Positions 29,123-39,500 are shown, counted from the stretch's first letter. The stretch: 64,000 bases of DNA from Methylumidiphilus sp963753955 (GCA_963753955.1 CAVWEM010000015.1:1-64000); one strand, 5' to 3'. The notes: a model not told the origin generated them from the letters alone. Numbers and translations: made by a program.

Positions 29123-29184
29123 CTCAAGCCTCAAGCCTCAAGCCTCAAGCCTCAAGCCTCAAGCCTCAAGCCTCAAGCCTCAAC
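29123..29184 (+). repeat. Heptanucleotide tandem repeat (CTCAAGC) before slt start codon
   Basis: There are eight perfect head-to-tail copies of CTCAAGC (29123-29178) and a partial ninth ending at the base before the ATG. No Shine-Dalgarno sequence is present between the repeat and the start codon. Copy number is likely to vary by slippage. Because the unit lies outside the coding frame, variation would change leader length or structure, not the reading frame. Confidence 0.95.
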
Positions 29185-31158
29185 ATGACCTTATCGTTTC
29201 CCCGCCTGTGGTTGGCGTCAAGCCTCTGCCTGTTTTCGGCCTCGTCCGCTTTTGCCGGGCCGCCTGCCGACCCGCAAAGGCAGCTCTTCTTGCGGGCCGA
29301 ACAGGCGGTCAAGCTGGGCTTGGCGGCGGAGGCGGAGAGCCTGATGGCAGGCCTTGCGGACTATCCGCTGTTGACCTATTTGCTGTACCAGAAGCTTGAC
29401 CGGGAACTGGACAATGGCCCGGCAGTGGCGGATTTCATCGACCGTCACGGGCAGACTCGGCAGGCTGTGCTGTTGCGCCAGCATTGGCTGGAACGGCTGG
29501 CCGAGCAGGGCGCATGGGCCGAGGTCGCGGCAAATTACCGGGATACCGACAACGTCAATATGCAATGTATGCATGCTTTGGCGCTGGCCAACTTGAATCG
29601 TAGCGAGGAGGCTTTCGCCGTGGCGGAGAAGCTATGGCCTTCGGGAAGCACCCTGCCGGAAAACTGCGAGCGGCTGTTCGATCTCTGGCGGTCCGACCCC
29701 GGTTTCACCCCGGCGCATGTCTGGAAGCGTTTCGCTTTGGCCATGCAAAAGGGCAACCTAGGCTTGGCCGATGGTTTGCATCGTCGGCTGCCGCCAGAAT
29801 TGCGTACGCAGGCGGATTTCTGGCGGCAGGTTCACGACAACCCCCGCCTAGTGCTGTCCTGCACCGCCTGGGATACCAAGGCACCGCCTGCAGGCCGCAT
29901 TTTTGCTTATGGCATAGACCGGTTGGCTGGCAGAGAGCCATTGCTGGCGCAAACCGCTTGGGCTTTGCATAAAAACCGCTATTCCATTGACGCGGAAGAA
30001 GCTATCCGCATTGATCGCCGCACGGCCTTGGCCTTGGCTGCACAGCGTCATGGTCAGGCAGGTGCTTATCTGTTGGAGATGCCCAAAGAAAGCGTCGATC
30101 CGCAAATCCGTGGCTGGCGGGTACGCGCGGCCTTGGCCCGGCAAGACTGGCTGGCGGCGCTTGCGGGCATCGAATTGCTTGAACCTGAAGAGAAAAACCA
30201 AGCGCAATGGCGCTACTGGCGTGCCAGATCCGTTGAAGCCTTGGGTGACCGCCAACAAGCCCAGGTCTATTACCGGCTGGCCGCGCAGGAGCGGGACTTT
30301 TACGGCTTCAACGCCGCCGACCGCATTGGCGGCGAATACCCTCTTGCCTCGCGTACCTTGCCGGTTGCCGAGGCAGAGTTAGGCCGTCTCGCCGACAGCC
30401 CGCCTTTTTTGGCGATCCGTGAATTGCTTGCCTTGGGCCGGAAAGGCGAGGCGCGTGGCGAATGGATGTATGCCATCCAATCGCTACCCGCCCACGATCT
30501 GCTGGCCGCCGCCAAGCTGGCCCAGCGTTGGAATCTGGACAATCTGGCCATACTCACCGTGGCCAGGGCAGGCGATTGGGACGATCTGCCGCTACGCTTC
30601 CCCTTGGGGTATGCGGAGCAAGTCGTGCAATCCGCCCATTCGCAGCAGGTCGATCCGGTGTTAGTCTATGCCTTGGTGCGCAGGGAAAGTGCTTTTGACG
30701 CCAATGCCGGTTCTTCCGTCGGGGCGATGGGGCTGATGCAACTTATGCCGGCCACCGGGGAGTTGATGGCGCGGCGTCTTCATGAAGCGTTGCCTTCGGC
30801 GGGCGCGTTGCTGGAAACCGGGCGCAACCTGCGTTATGGCGCTGCTTATTTGCGGGGATTGTTGGATAGGTTTGGCAATCAATTCGCCCTCGCCGCCGCA
30901 GCCTACAACGCCGGTCCAAGCCGGGTCGAACGCTGGTTGCCAGCGGGGCGCGCCTGGCCTGCGGATTTGTGGGTGGAGACGATTCCCTTCAGCGAAACCC
31001 GCCAATATGTCGCCGCTGTCTTGTCGCATGCGGTGGTTTACCAAGCCCGCTTAAACCGGCCCCTGCGGCGGATTGGGGATTTCTTGCCCGAGGTGCCGCC
31101 GGGAACGGGGGCGGATGCGGGGGAGGATAGTCCGGTCTCCGTGCCGTTTTGTGAATAG
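29185..31158 (+). CDS. slt: Soluble lytic murein transglycosylase
   Basis: Slt cleaves glycan strands of peptidoglycan in the periplasm to give 1,6-anhydro-muropeptides. Residues 1-24 are a signal peptide. Residues about 30-470 form the alpha-superhelical U and L domains typical of Slt70. The SLT catalytic domain follows, with the catalytic Glu in VRRESAFDANAGSS near residue 500, then GAMGLMQLMPATGE and AAYNAGPSRVERWL. The length of 657 residues is normal. Its only upstream neighbour is a tandem 7-bp repeat with no ribosome site, so translation may be weak or unusual. Confidence 0.95.
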   Translation: MTLSFPRLWLASSLCLFSASSAFAGPPADPQRQLFLRAEQAVKLGLAAEAESLMAGLADYPLLTYLLYQKLDRELDNGPAVADFIDRHGQTRQAVLLRQHWLERLAEQGAWAEVAANYRDTDNVNMQCMHALALANLNRSEEAFAVAEKLWPSGSTLPENCERLFDLWRSDPGFTPAHVWKRFALAMQKGNLGLADGLHRRLPPELRTQADFWRQVHDNPRLVLSCTAWDTKAPPAGRIFAYGIDRLAGREPLLAQTAWALHKNRYSIDAEEAIRIDRRTALALAAQRHGQAGAYLLEMPKESVDPQIRGWRVRAALARQDWLAALAGIELLEPEEKNQAQWRYWRARSVEALGDRQQAQVYYRLAAQERDFYGFNAADRIGGEYPLASRTLPVAEAELGRLADSPPFLAIRELLALGRKGEARGEWMYAIQSLPAHDLLAAAKLAQRWNLDNLAILTVARAGDWDDLPLRFPLGYAEQVVQSAHSQQVDPVLVYALVRRESAFDANAGSSVGAMGLMQLMPATGELMARRLHEALPSAGALLETGRNLRYGAAYLRGLLDRFGNQFALAAAAYNAGPSRVERWLPAGRAWPADLWVETIPFSETRQYVAAVLSHAVVYQARLNRPLRRIGDFLPEVPPGTGADAGEDSPVSVPFCE

Positions 31159-31176
31159 AGGCTTTTTTTTGCCTTA

Positions 31177-31208
31177 AGCCTGAGGGGGCGCCAGCCCCAG
31201 GTTTTTTC
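31177..31208 (+). terminator. Terminator after slt
   Basis: The stem GCCTGAGGGGGC / GCCCCAGG with a short loop is followed by TTTTTT, 20 nt after the slt stop. Confidence 0.7.
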
Positions 31209-31290
31209 AATCCGCTGCTGAATTTATTTTTTAACTGAGCGATAATACGCACCTTTTTCGAGACGGCCGCTCTTAGGAACTACAATAACA

Positions 31291-31809
31291 ATGCACAAGC
31301 AGCAGCACAGTTACAATTTGGAGGAATTGCTCCAATGTGGTCGAGGGGAGTTATTTGGTCCTGGCAACGCTGAGTTGCCGCTCCCGCCCATGCTGATGTT
31401 CGACCGCATTACGCGAATCGCTTCGGAAGGCGGTGCCTTCGACAAAGGCGAGGTCGTCGCGGAATTGGATGTCAATCCGGAACTGTGGTTTTTTGGCTGC
31501 CATTTTCAAAATGACCCGGTCATGCCTGGCTGCCTCGGGTTGGACGCGATGTGGCAGATGGTCGGCTTTTACTTGGGATGGATGGGTGGCCCGGGACGAG
31601 GACGCGCCTTGGGTGTCGGCGAGGTCAAATTCCGCGGCCAGGTGTTGCCGCAAAGCAAATTAGTCACCTATCGCGTCAATCTCAAGCGTGTCATCCTGCG
31701 CAAGCTGGTCATGGGCATCGCGGATGCGGAGATGGAATGCGATGGCAGGGTGATCTACGAAGCCACCGACCTGCGGGTCGGTTTGTTCACTTCCACAGAC
31801 GACTTCTGA
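31291..31809 (+). CDS. fabA: 3-hydroxydecanoyl-ACP dehydratase/isomerase
   Basis: FabA dehydrates 3-hydroxydecanoyl-ACP and isomerises the trans-2 product to cis-3, the branch point to unsaturated fatty acids. The active-site His is in FFGCHFQNDPVMPGCLGLDA near residue 71, with the acidic partner in GLDAMWQ. The length of 172 residues is normal. It is followed after 12 nt by fabB, the classic gammaproteobacterial pair. GATAAT at 31241-31246 may be its -10 box. Confidence 0.98.
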   Translation: MHKQQHSYNLEELLQCGRGELFGPGNAELPLPPMLMFDRITRIASEGGAFDKGEVVAELDVNPELWFFGCHFQNDPVMPGCLGLDAMWQMVGFYLGWMGGPGRGRALGVGEVKFRGQVLPQSKLVTYRVNLKRVILRKLVMGIADAEMECDGRVIYEATDLRVGLFTSTDDF

Positions 31810-31821
31810 GGGAGTTTTGCG

Positions 31822-33039
31822 ATGAGACGTGTAGTAGTGACAGGCATGGGCATAGTGTCCAGCTTGGGCAACAACCAACCGGAAGTGCGGGAGTCCCTTG
31901 TGGAGGGGCGTTCCGGCATCTGTCTGAGCGAGGAATATCGGGACATTGGCTTCCGCAGCCATGTCCATGGGCCGATTGCGTTGAATCCTGACGAACTGAT
32001 CGACCGGAAAATCCGCCGGTTCATGGGCGACGGCGCAGCATACAACTATATCGCCATGCAAGAGGCCATCGCCGATGCCGGGCTGGAAGAAAGCGAGGTT
32101 TCCAATCCTCGCACCGGGCTGGTGATGGGTTCGGGCGGGCCGTCCACCTCCAATTTGCTGCTGGCCCACGACACGTTCCGCGCCAAGGGCATCAAGAAGG
32201 TCGGCCCCTACATGGTACCGCGCACGATGTCCAACACCAACTCTGCGTGTCTGGCGACCCCGTTCAAGATCAAAGGCGTCAACTATTCCATCAGCTCCGC
32301 CTGCGCCACTAGCGCCCATTGCATCGGCAACGGGATGGAGCAGATCCAGCTCGGCAAACAGGACGTCGTCTTCGCCGGTGGCGGTGAAGAGCTGCATTGG
32401 ACTTTGAGCGTGTTGTTCGACGCCATGGGGGCTTTGTCCTCCAAATATAATGAAACGCCCTCCACCGCCTCCCGCCCCTATGACGAAGCCCGCGACGGTT
32501 TCGTGATTTCCGGCGGCGGCGGGGTGCTGGTTCTGGAAGAGTTGGGGCATGCCAAGGCACGTGGTGCGAAGATTTACGGCGAACTGGTGGGCTACGGTGC
32601 GACTTCGGACGGCTACGACATGGTGCAGCCCTCGGGCGAAGGTGCGGTGCGTTGCATGAGGCAGGCCATGTCCACGGTCAATGCGCCTATCGACTATATC
32701 AACGCCCATGGCACCAGCACCCCTGTCGGCGACATCCGGGAACTGCAAGCCGTGAAGGAGACTTTCGGCGATGGGGTTCCGCGCATCGCCTCCACCAAGT
32801 CGCTCTCCGGCCATGCCTTGGGGGCGGCCGGTGTCCATGAGGCCATTTACTCGCTGATCATGATGCTCGGCGATTTCATCAGCGCCTCGGCCAATATCAC
32901 CCGGCTCGACCCCGGCGCGGAGGGGATTCCTGTCGTGCTTGAGCGGAACGACAAGGCCGGCCTCAACACGGTGATGTCCAACAGCTTCGGCTTTGGCGGC
33001 ACCAACGCCACCTTGATTTTCCAGCGGTATGCAGGATAA
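31822..33039 (+). CDS. fabB: 3-oxoacyl-ACP synthase I
   Basis: FabB extends cis-3-decenoyl-ACP and later acyl-ACPs with malonyl-ACP. The catalytic Cys is in SISSACATSAHCIG near residue 161; the two His are in YINAHGTSTPVGD and KSLSGHALGAAGVHE. This Cys-His-His set and the 405-residue length mark the KAS I type. It has GAGGGAG before the ATG. Its end overlaps ttcA by 11 nt. Confidence 0.98.
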   Translation: MRRVVVTGMGIVSSLGNNQPEVRESLVEGRSGICLSEEYRDIGFRSHVHGPIALNPDELIDRKIRRFMGDGAAYNYIAMQEAIADAGLEESEVSNPRTGLVMGSGGPSTSNLLLAHDTFRAKGIKKVGPYMVPRTMSNTNSACLATPFKIKGVNYSISSACATSAHCIGNGMEQIQLGKQDVVFAGGGEELHWTLSVLFDAMGALSSKYNETPSTASRPYDEARDGFVISGGGGVLVLEELGHAKARGAKIYGELVGYGATSDGYDMVQPSGEGAVRCMRQAMSTVNAPIDYINAHGTSTPVGDIRELQAVKETFGDGVPRIASTKSLSGHALGAAGVHEAIYSLIMMLGDFISASANITRLDPGAEGIPVVLERNDKAGLNTVMSNSFGFGGTNATLIFQRYAG

Positions 33040-33904
33040 GCAGGCGGTCGCGCTGCCGGTGGACGAAAGGCAGCGTTTTGAATTCAACAAGCTGAAAAAG
33101 CGTTTGCGCCGCCAGGTCGGCGAAGCCATTGCCGACTACGCGATGATAGCGGAAGGCGACAAGGTGATGGTCTGCCTGTCCGGCGGCAAGGATTCCTTTA
33201 CCCTCCTCGACATTTTATTGAGCCTGAAGCTTAACGCGCCAGTGCGCTTCGACATCGTAGCCGTCAACCTCGACCAGAAACAGCCGGGCTTTCCCGAGCA
33301 TGTGCTGCCTGAATATCTTACCGGGTTGGGCGTTCCCTTCCATATCATCGATCAGGACACCTACAGCGTGGTCAAGCGCGTGGTGCCCGAGGGGCAGACC
33401 ACCTGTGGCCTGTGTTCAAGGTTGCGGCGCGGGGCGTTGTACCGCTATGCCAGCGACAACGGCGTCACCAAGATCGCTTTGGGCCATCATCGTGATGATA
33501 TACTCGAAACCTTCTTCCTCAACCTGTTCCACGGCGGGAGCCTCAAGGCCATGCCGCCGAAGCTGTTGAGCGACAACCGCAAGCACATCGTCATCAGGCC
33601 GTTGGCCTATTGCAAGGAAAGGGACATCGGCGAATATGCAAGGCTTCGGGATTTCCCCGTCATCCCCTGCAATCTGTGCGGATCGCAGCAAAACCTCCAG
33701 CGCCAGGCCATGAAAGAGATGCTGCAAGAATGGGGCAGGTGCTTTCCGGGCAGGCAGGACACGATTTTCGGGGCGTTGAAAAACGTCGCGCCCTCCCATC
33801 TGGCCGACACGGGTATCTACGATTTTGCCAACCTGGAGCGTCTGCGCAACACCGTCGGCGTGGCGGCAGAAACCGCCGACGGCCTCGATATTCTGGCGAT
33901 GTGA
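33029..33904 (+). CDS. ttcA: tRNA 2-thiocytidine biosynthesis protein TtcA
   Basis: TtcA thiolates cytidine 32 of certain tRNAs. The ATP-binding PP-loop SGGKDSFTLLD is near residue 51. The cysteine pairs CGLC near 131 and CNLC near 215 would hold the iron-sulfur cluster. GHHRDDILETFFLNLFHGG is a family signature. The length of 291 residues is normal. The start lies inside the last 11 nt of fabB, indicating coupled expression. Confidence 0.96.
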   Translation: MQDKQAVALPVDERQRFEFNKLKKRLRRQVGEAIADYAMIAEGDKVMVCLSGGKDSFTLLDILLSLKLNAPVRFDIVAVNLDQKQPGFPEHVLPEYLTGLGVPFHIIDQDTYSVVKRVVPEGQTTCGLCSRLRRGALYRYASDNGVTKIALGHHRDDILETFFLNLFHGGSLKAMPPKLLSDNRKHIVIRPLAYCKERDIGEYARLRDFPVIPCNLCGSQQNLQRQAMKEMLQEWGRCFPGRQDTIFGALKNVAPSHLADTGIYDFANLERLRNTVGVAAETADGLDILAM

Positions 33905-33946
33905 CCAGCTATTTCAACAAGATACAGAACGAGGGTTTTCGTCATC

Positions 33947-34495
33947 ATGAGTGCACTTCCCAAAGCCTGCGAACAATGCCGTTCCCAGCGCACAACCATC
34001 GGCAAGCGTTTCTATTCGCTCCCCCCGTGGCGCCGTTACGTCGGATCAATGTTGATCTATCTGCCGATGTTCGTGTCGCTGCCCTTTGTCTTGGTTGGCG
34101 CCTGGGTGCTTTATGCGCATTTGCGCGTCCTTGGGGCGAAGAATTTGAAGGGCTATCGGGATTTCCTGCCCGATTGGTCGACCCACCGCTACCACAAGCT
34201 GTCCGACCAGATCACGTTCAAGATGGATTACACGGCACCTTGGGCCAGCCTCAAGGCATTTTGGATGTTCAACTGCAATTTTTACTGCCCGTTGAGCGTG
34301 GGTCTTTATGAATGGTCCACCTATTTGGTCAAGACCGTCGAAAACTTCTGGTGCCCGTTCTACCATAACCGCAAGGCCACCTACGCCGACTCGGCCATTG
34401 ACCAATCCTATTGGCACATCAGGCCGGAAAACCGCGAGCAACTGAACCCGGAAGACCGCGACTGCGCCATTTGGAACGAAGACGCCGCAAGCTAA
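33947..34495 (+). CDS. Predicted membrane protein of unknown function
   Basis: The 182-residue protein starts with a short soluble part containing CEQC (a CxxC pair), then one or two hydrophobic segments at about residues 36-62 (MLIYLPMFVSLPFVLVGAWVLYAHL). A Trp-, Tyr- and Phe-rich C-terminal part has further Cys (FNCNFYCPL, FWCPFYHN) and ends acidic. The Cys and aromatic pattern could suit metal binding, but I do not recognise the family. It lies 42 nt after ttcA on the same strand. Confidence 0.8.
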   Translation: MSALPKACEQCRSQRTTIGKRFYSLPPWRRYVGSMLIYLPMFVSLPFVLVGAWVLYAHLRVLGAKNLKGYRDFLPDWSTHRYHKLSDQITFKMDYTAPWASLKAFWMFNCNFYCPLSVGLYEWSTYLVKTVENFWCPFYHNRKATYADSAIDQSYWHIRPENREQLNPEDRDCAIWNEDAAS

Positions 34496-34537
34496 GTTCG
34501 AGCGTTAGACCGACGCGGTCTTTAGGCCGTATTGGTC

Positions 34538-35308
34538 TTATCCGGTGAAGGAATCCTTTCTGTGCCTGATTTCCGCGAACACCCGCCAGTTGTCCGCCTT
34601 CTCCAACCTAAGGCGATGGCGGATTTCCGGGCTTTCCGGGCGCAGGAAGGGGTTGGCCTGCAACTCATCTTCCAACAAGGAGGGAACCGTAGGCAAGCCC
34701 CGCTCGCGCAGAGCCTGCACCCGGCGAAGGCGCGCCTTCAGGGCCGGATTTCCGGGTTCTATCCCCAACGCGAAACGTCCATTGGCTTCGGTATATTCAT
34801 GGGCGCAGTAAATGCGGGTGGCGGGGGGCAGGGCGCGGATTTTCTCCAAGGACGCCCACATCTCCTCGGCGTGGCCCTCGAACAAGCGGCCGCAGCCCAG
34901 GCCGAACAGCGTGTCGCCGCAAAACAGCGCGTCGTCGTCCTTGAACCAGAAGCCGATGTGGCCGCTGGTGTGGCCGGGAATGTCCAAGACCTGCGCCTCC
35001 ACATGGCCAAGGCTGATGATGTCCCCCTCCGCCACTTCCACGTCGATGCCGGGGATACGCTCCTTGTCCCTGGCCATGGCGACGATGGCGCAGCCGGTTT
35101 GCCGTTTCAGCTCCAGGTTGCCGCCGACATGGTCACCGTGATGGTGGGTGTTGAGGATATGGGTCAGTTTCCAACCCTGCCGATCCAGAGCCTCCAAGAC
35201 TGGCTCGGCCAGAGCCGGGTCGATGGCCGCTGTCGCCCAGCCATTGGGTTCGTGGACTAGGTAAATATAGTTGTCTGTGAGGACGGGGATTTGCAGGATT
35301 TCGAGCAT
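34538..35308 (-). CDS. gloB: Hydroxyacylglutathione hydrolase (glyoxalase II)
   Basis: GloB hydrolyses S-lactoylglutathione in methylglyoxal detoxification. The metallo-beta-lactamase metal motif THHHGDHVGG is near residues 52-61, followed by GHTSGHIGF, FCGDTLFGLGCGR and CAHEYTEAN, all typical. The length of 256 residues is normal. The start at 35308 (MLEILQIPVLTDNYIY) matches the family. It converges with the preceding membrane-protein gene. Confidence 0.96.
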   Translation of the reverse strand: MLEILQIPVLTDNYIYLVHEPNGWATAAIDPALAEPVLEALDRQGWKLTHILNTHHHGDHVGGNLELKRQTGCAIVAMARDKERIPGIDVEVAEGDIISLGHVEAQVLDIPGHTSGHIGFWFKDDDALFCGDTLFGLGCGRLFEGHAEEMWASLEKIRALPPATRIYCAHEYTEANGRFALGIEPGNPALKARLRRVQALRERGLPTVPSLLEDELQANPFLRPESPEIRHRLRLEKADNWRVFAEIRHRKDSFTG

Positions 35309-35375
35309 GGCAGTTTCTCGATAAATATACATTTTGCGCCGAATCGGCAAGGACTTGGAAGTCCGCATGCCGGCA

Positions 35376-35867
35376 TTAGACTTTTTCCTGCCCCCGCCTG
35401 ACAGGTGCCGCGCTGCCGAAATAGCCATCTAAATATTCCCGCCGAAAATCAAAGATTGCCTGCAAGCGGGCTCGGATGAACAGACTATGGATCAGCCGCC
35501 CCAGCAGTCCTAAAGGCATGGCGTAATGCACAATGTCTTCCATTTCGATGCCGTTTTCCACAGCACGGAAGCGGTGAAGATGGTGCCAGAAATGGAACGG
35601 GCCGATGCGTTGCTCGTCGACGAACTGGCGTGGGCGTTCAACATGCTTGATCTCCGTCACCCAAGTCAATGGGATGCCGGCGACGGCGGTGATGCGATAG
35701 GTGATGATCAGCCCAGAATGAATTTCTTCAGGGATCTCCGAGGTAATGCGGAAGCGCAGAAAGCCGGGGGTGATCTGCTCCAGGTTGTGCGGGCTGGAGA
35801 AGAAGGGCCAGGCTTCTTCCAGGGTGATGGGCAAGATCTGCTTTTGTCTTAAGGTGTATGTCTTCAT
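35376..35867 (-). CDS. SRPBCC (START-like) ligand-binding domain protein
   Basis: The 163-residue protein has the polyketide cyclase/dehydrase-type pattern: TLRQKQILPITLEEAWPFFSSPHNLEQITP at the start, YRITAVAGIPLTWVTEI, FHFWHHLHRF and a final amphipathic helix. The family holds hydrophobic ligands in a helix-grip fold. The ATG at 35867 follows GAGG by 8 nt. It is divergent from the DCC-type gene, 87 bp apart. Confidence 0.88.
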   Translation of the reverse strand: MKTYTLRQKQILPITLEEAWPFFSSPHNLEQITPGFLRFRITSEIPEEIHSGLIITYRITAVAGIPLTWVTEIKHVERPRQFVDEQRIGPFHFWHHLHRFRAVENGIEMEDIVHYAMPLGLLGRLIHSLFIRARLQAIFDFRREYLDGYFGSAAPVRRGQEKV

Positions 35868-35954
35868 ATGCCATCCTCTAATCATGCACGGGCGAACTCT
35901 GTCAGCGATTCGAGTTCCAACGCAGGAGCAAGGTTCAAAGTGGCGAGGTTAGCG

Positions 35955-36326
35955 ATGAACGTATCAGGTTTGACGGTTTTATTCGACGGCGACTGCCCCC
36001 TGTGCAGCCGCGAGATTGCCCATTATCGAAAATTGACGGGTTTGATCCCCATCCAGTGGTTGGATGTCACCTGCGACGAGGCGCCGTTGCTGCGCCTGGG
36101 GGTCACGCGCGAGGAGGCCATGACGGAATTCCATGTGTTTGATCAAACGGGCCGTCTGTACAAGGGCGCAGACGGCTTTGTGGCGCTGTGGCTGGCGTTG
36201 CCTTATTACCGATGGCTGGCGCGGTTTTGCCTGGTTCTGCATCTGTTGCCCCTGATGCGGCAGATTTACGGCCGTTTCGCCCGCTGGCATTTCAGGCGGC
36301 GGTGCGGGGCAGGGGTTTGCGGATGA
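35955..36326 (+). CDS. DCC-family thiol-disulfide protein (DUF393)
   Basis: The DCC motif appears as LFDGDCPLCSREI near residues 8-20, giving a CxxC pair after the conserved Asp. WLDVTCDEAP and ALPYYRWLARF are family positions. The length of 123 residues is normal. The family is thioredoxin-like and thought to act in redox reactions. The start at 35955 has GAGG at 7-nt spacing; the longer frame would begin inside the SRPBCC promoter region. Confidence 0.9.
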   Translation: MNVSGLTVLFDGDCPLCSREIAHYRKLTGLIPIQWLDVTCDEAPLLRLGVTREEAMTEFHVFDQTGRLYKGADGFVALWLALPYYRWLARFCLVLHLLPLMRQIYGRFARWHFRRRCGAGVCG

Positions 36327-36504
36327 AGATTTGGATTACGGGAATGTGCCTGGTAATTTGATTATTCGCTTGTTTTCGTTGGAAAATCGAAGCACAATCG
36401 ACCGGCGGACCGGATCGCCCTCGGCGCGGAAGTGAGTATCGACCGGCGCGAAGCGGGGGTAACCTAATCGACGCCGTCATATCCTTGCGGCTTGCTCTGG
36501 TCAT

Positions 36505-36538
36505 GCCGGTGGGAAGAATACTGCCGATGGGAAGAATA
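36505..36538 (+). repeat. Direct repeat upstream of the FecR-TPR-barrel gene
   Basis: Two copies of GCCGGTGGGAAGAATA and GCCGATGGGAAGAATA (15 of 16 identical) lie 18 bp apart, 48 bp before the start codon. They could be regulator sites. The rest of the 259-bp gap (36327-36585) shows nothing else I can name. Confidence 0.6.
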
Positions 36539-36585
36539 ATAGATACCCGCCGCAAGCGGAAGTGAAAACACCTCAGAGATAAGGC

Positions 36586-39500
36586 ATGCTTCGTCGTTCT
36601 ATTCTTCATGGCGCTTCTTTCATGGCTGTGTTGGCGGGTTTGTGCGCCACTGCCACGGCAGCGGGTTGCGAGCAGAAAACGGCGCGGCTGGTTTCGCTGC
36701 AAGGCGGACTCGATATCCAGGAAGGCAGGCCGGAAGAATGGAAGGCGGTGACTCCCGAACGGGAGTTTTGCCCGGGCGACCGCATCCGTACCCGCTCGCA
36801 AAGCCGCGCCACCCTCGAACTGAACAACAAGACCTACATTTCCCTCAACCAACAAACCACCATCGTCTTTTCCGGCATCAAGGCCAGGAACCCCTCCTGG
36901 CTGGATTTGCTCAAGGGCATCATCTATGTGCGCAGCCGCACGCCGAGTTCGTTGGATGTCCGCACCCGTTACGTCAACGCAGCCATCAAAGGCACCGAAT
37001 TCCTTGTCTCAGCCGACGACAGCCAGGGCCAGGTCATTGTGTTTGAAGGCACGGTGGAATCCTCCAACAGCCAAGGCCGGATCATCCTCACCGACGGCCA
37101 GGCCGCTGTCGCCAAGGCTGGCGAAGCGCCGGTGCGCAAGCTCCTGGTTTCCCCACGCGACGCCGTGCAATGGGCATTGTACTACCCGCCGGTGCTCGAC
37201 CTTCGGCAGCAGGCCGCCCATCCAGCGATCCAGCAGGCCACCGAGCGCTATCTGCAAGGCGACAGCCTGGGTGCCTTGGCCGCGCTAGACGCAGCCGGGA
37301 ATCCCGATGCCATCCTGCGCGCCGGTTTGTTGATAGGCTTGGGCCGGGCGGAAGAAGCCCTGCCGCCGCTGGACAGTGTCGCCGGTTCCGACCCACGTTT
37401 TGGCGAGGCGCTGGCTCTGCGCTCCGTCATCGCCTTGGCTCGCAACGACAAGGCCATGGCATTGGATCTGGCGCAACAATCGACCAACCGGCAGCCGCAA
37501 TCGCCCGCCGCCTGGACTGCCTTGTCCTATGCCTGGCAAGCCGATTTCAAGCTGGATCGGGCGCTGGAAGCCGCAGAGCAAGCCGCCAGGCTAGATGCCG
37601 GCAACGCCCTTGCCCATGTCCGCGAGGCGGAATTGCTTGCTTCGCTCGGTCGCCGCCATGAAGCCAAGGAGGCTGCCGTTGCCGCCGCCCAGATCAACCC
37701 CCGCTTGTCGAGGGTCTGGGCGGTGCAAGGCTACGCCCAACTGAACGACATGGACTACGAGGAAGCGGCGGCCAGCTTCCGCAAAGCCGTCGAACTCGAC
37801 AATGCCGACCCGCTGGCCCGTTTCGGCCTGGGACTCTCGAAAATCCGCGCAGGGGATCTCGAGGCCGGCACCGCCGACTTGGAACTCGCCGCCAACCTCG
37901 ACCCCGACGACGCCATCACCCGCAGCTATCTGGGCAAAGCTTATTACGAGCAGAAAAACGCCAAGGTCGCGGCCACGGAACTTGACACGGCGAAACAGCT
38001 AGACCCCAAGGATCCTACGCCCTGGTTCTACGACGCCATCAAGAAGCAGACTGAAAACCGGCCGGTGGAAGCCCTGCAAGATTTGCAGAAAGCCATAACG
38101 CTCAACGGCAACCGTGCGGTTTACCGATCCAAGCAACTGCTGGATGACGACCTCGCCGCCCGCAGTTCCGCCTTGGGTCGCCTCTACAATACCTTAGGTT
38201 TCGGCCAGCGGGCGGTGCTGGAAGGTTGGAAATCGGTCAATGACGACCCCGACGATTATTCCTCCCATCGCTTTTTGGCCGACACCTATCAAAACCTGCC
38301 TAGATTCGAGGCTGCCAGGGCCAGTGAATTATTGCAGTCGCAACTATTGCAACCTTTGAGCCTGACCCCGGTGCAGCCTTCCTTGGTCGAGCAAAACCTA
38401 TTGGTGCTCAGTGGTTCGGGACCCTCCCAATCCTCATTCAACGAATTCAACCCTCTGTTCCAACGTGACCGCTTCGCTTTGCAGGTTTCGGGCATTGCTG
38501 GCAATCTGAACTCTTTGGGGGATGAAGTCGTCCAGTCCGGGATCATCGACAAGTTCTCCTATAGCGTAGGCCAATATCATTATCAGACGGATGGCTATCG
38601 CCCTGACAATGACCTCAAACAGGATATTTACAATGCTTTCTTCCAGGTGGCCGCGACATCCGATCTAAGCTTGTTTGCTGAGTTTAGGCATAAGGAGCAA
38701 CAGCATGGCGACCTTAGCCAGGGGGTTTTTGATATTTATGGGCCTGGCTTACCCTACAACCCTGGATACCGCAACGACTTGGTATCCGAGCGTTATCGTT
38801 TTGGCTTGAAGTATAAACTTGACGAAAGTTCCACTATTATTGGCTCGGGAGTGTTCGACGATGATCAAAATCGATATGATTACAGTCCTAATAATAGCAA
38901 CAGCCACGACACCAATGCTGAAGGGCAGTATCGCCATCAGGGCGGACTGCTTGATTTGATCGTGGGCGGCGGGTATTACAAAGCCAAGGTGAACTATCTA
39001 TACCCAGAGTATTACACCAACGATTCTTTTCGTCGGCCAAATGGCTATGTGTATTCCACTCTCAAACTTCCTTACTCCTTGTCGCTTACCTTGGGTTCCG
39101 GTTTCTCTGGATTTAGCAATACCGTCTCCGCAGCCACCAACCGTTTTTATTTAAGTCCCAAGATAGGCCTGATGTGGGATATTACGCCTTCCACGACGTT
39201 TCGCATTGCGGCGTTGCGGAACCAGAACTGGGCCTACAATGACTATATGACTATCGAGCCTACCCAGGTGGCGGGATTCAACCAGTTCTATTTCGACCCA
39301 GTCGGCACCCAGTTCTGGCGTTATGGGACAGGCTTGGATGTGAAGGTGTCGGAGGATATTTTCGTCGGCGGCGAGGCTTCGCTGCGGAACATCAAGACCC
39401 AGCTTTTTGGCGGGTTCAATGATCCGCTGGACAGTTGGCATGAGCAAAGCTATCGGGGCTATGCCAATTTCACATTGACCCCGGCATGGGCATTGGCTTT

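Noticed and set aside
29123..29184. Heptamer repeat as a coding phase-variation tract
   Set aside because: It lies before the start codon; there is no in-frame upstream start, so it cannot switch the slt reading frame.
31660..33129. Open frame of 489 residues opposite fabA-fabB
   Set aside because: Antisense to two unmistakable fatty-acid genes with all catalytic residues.
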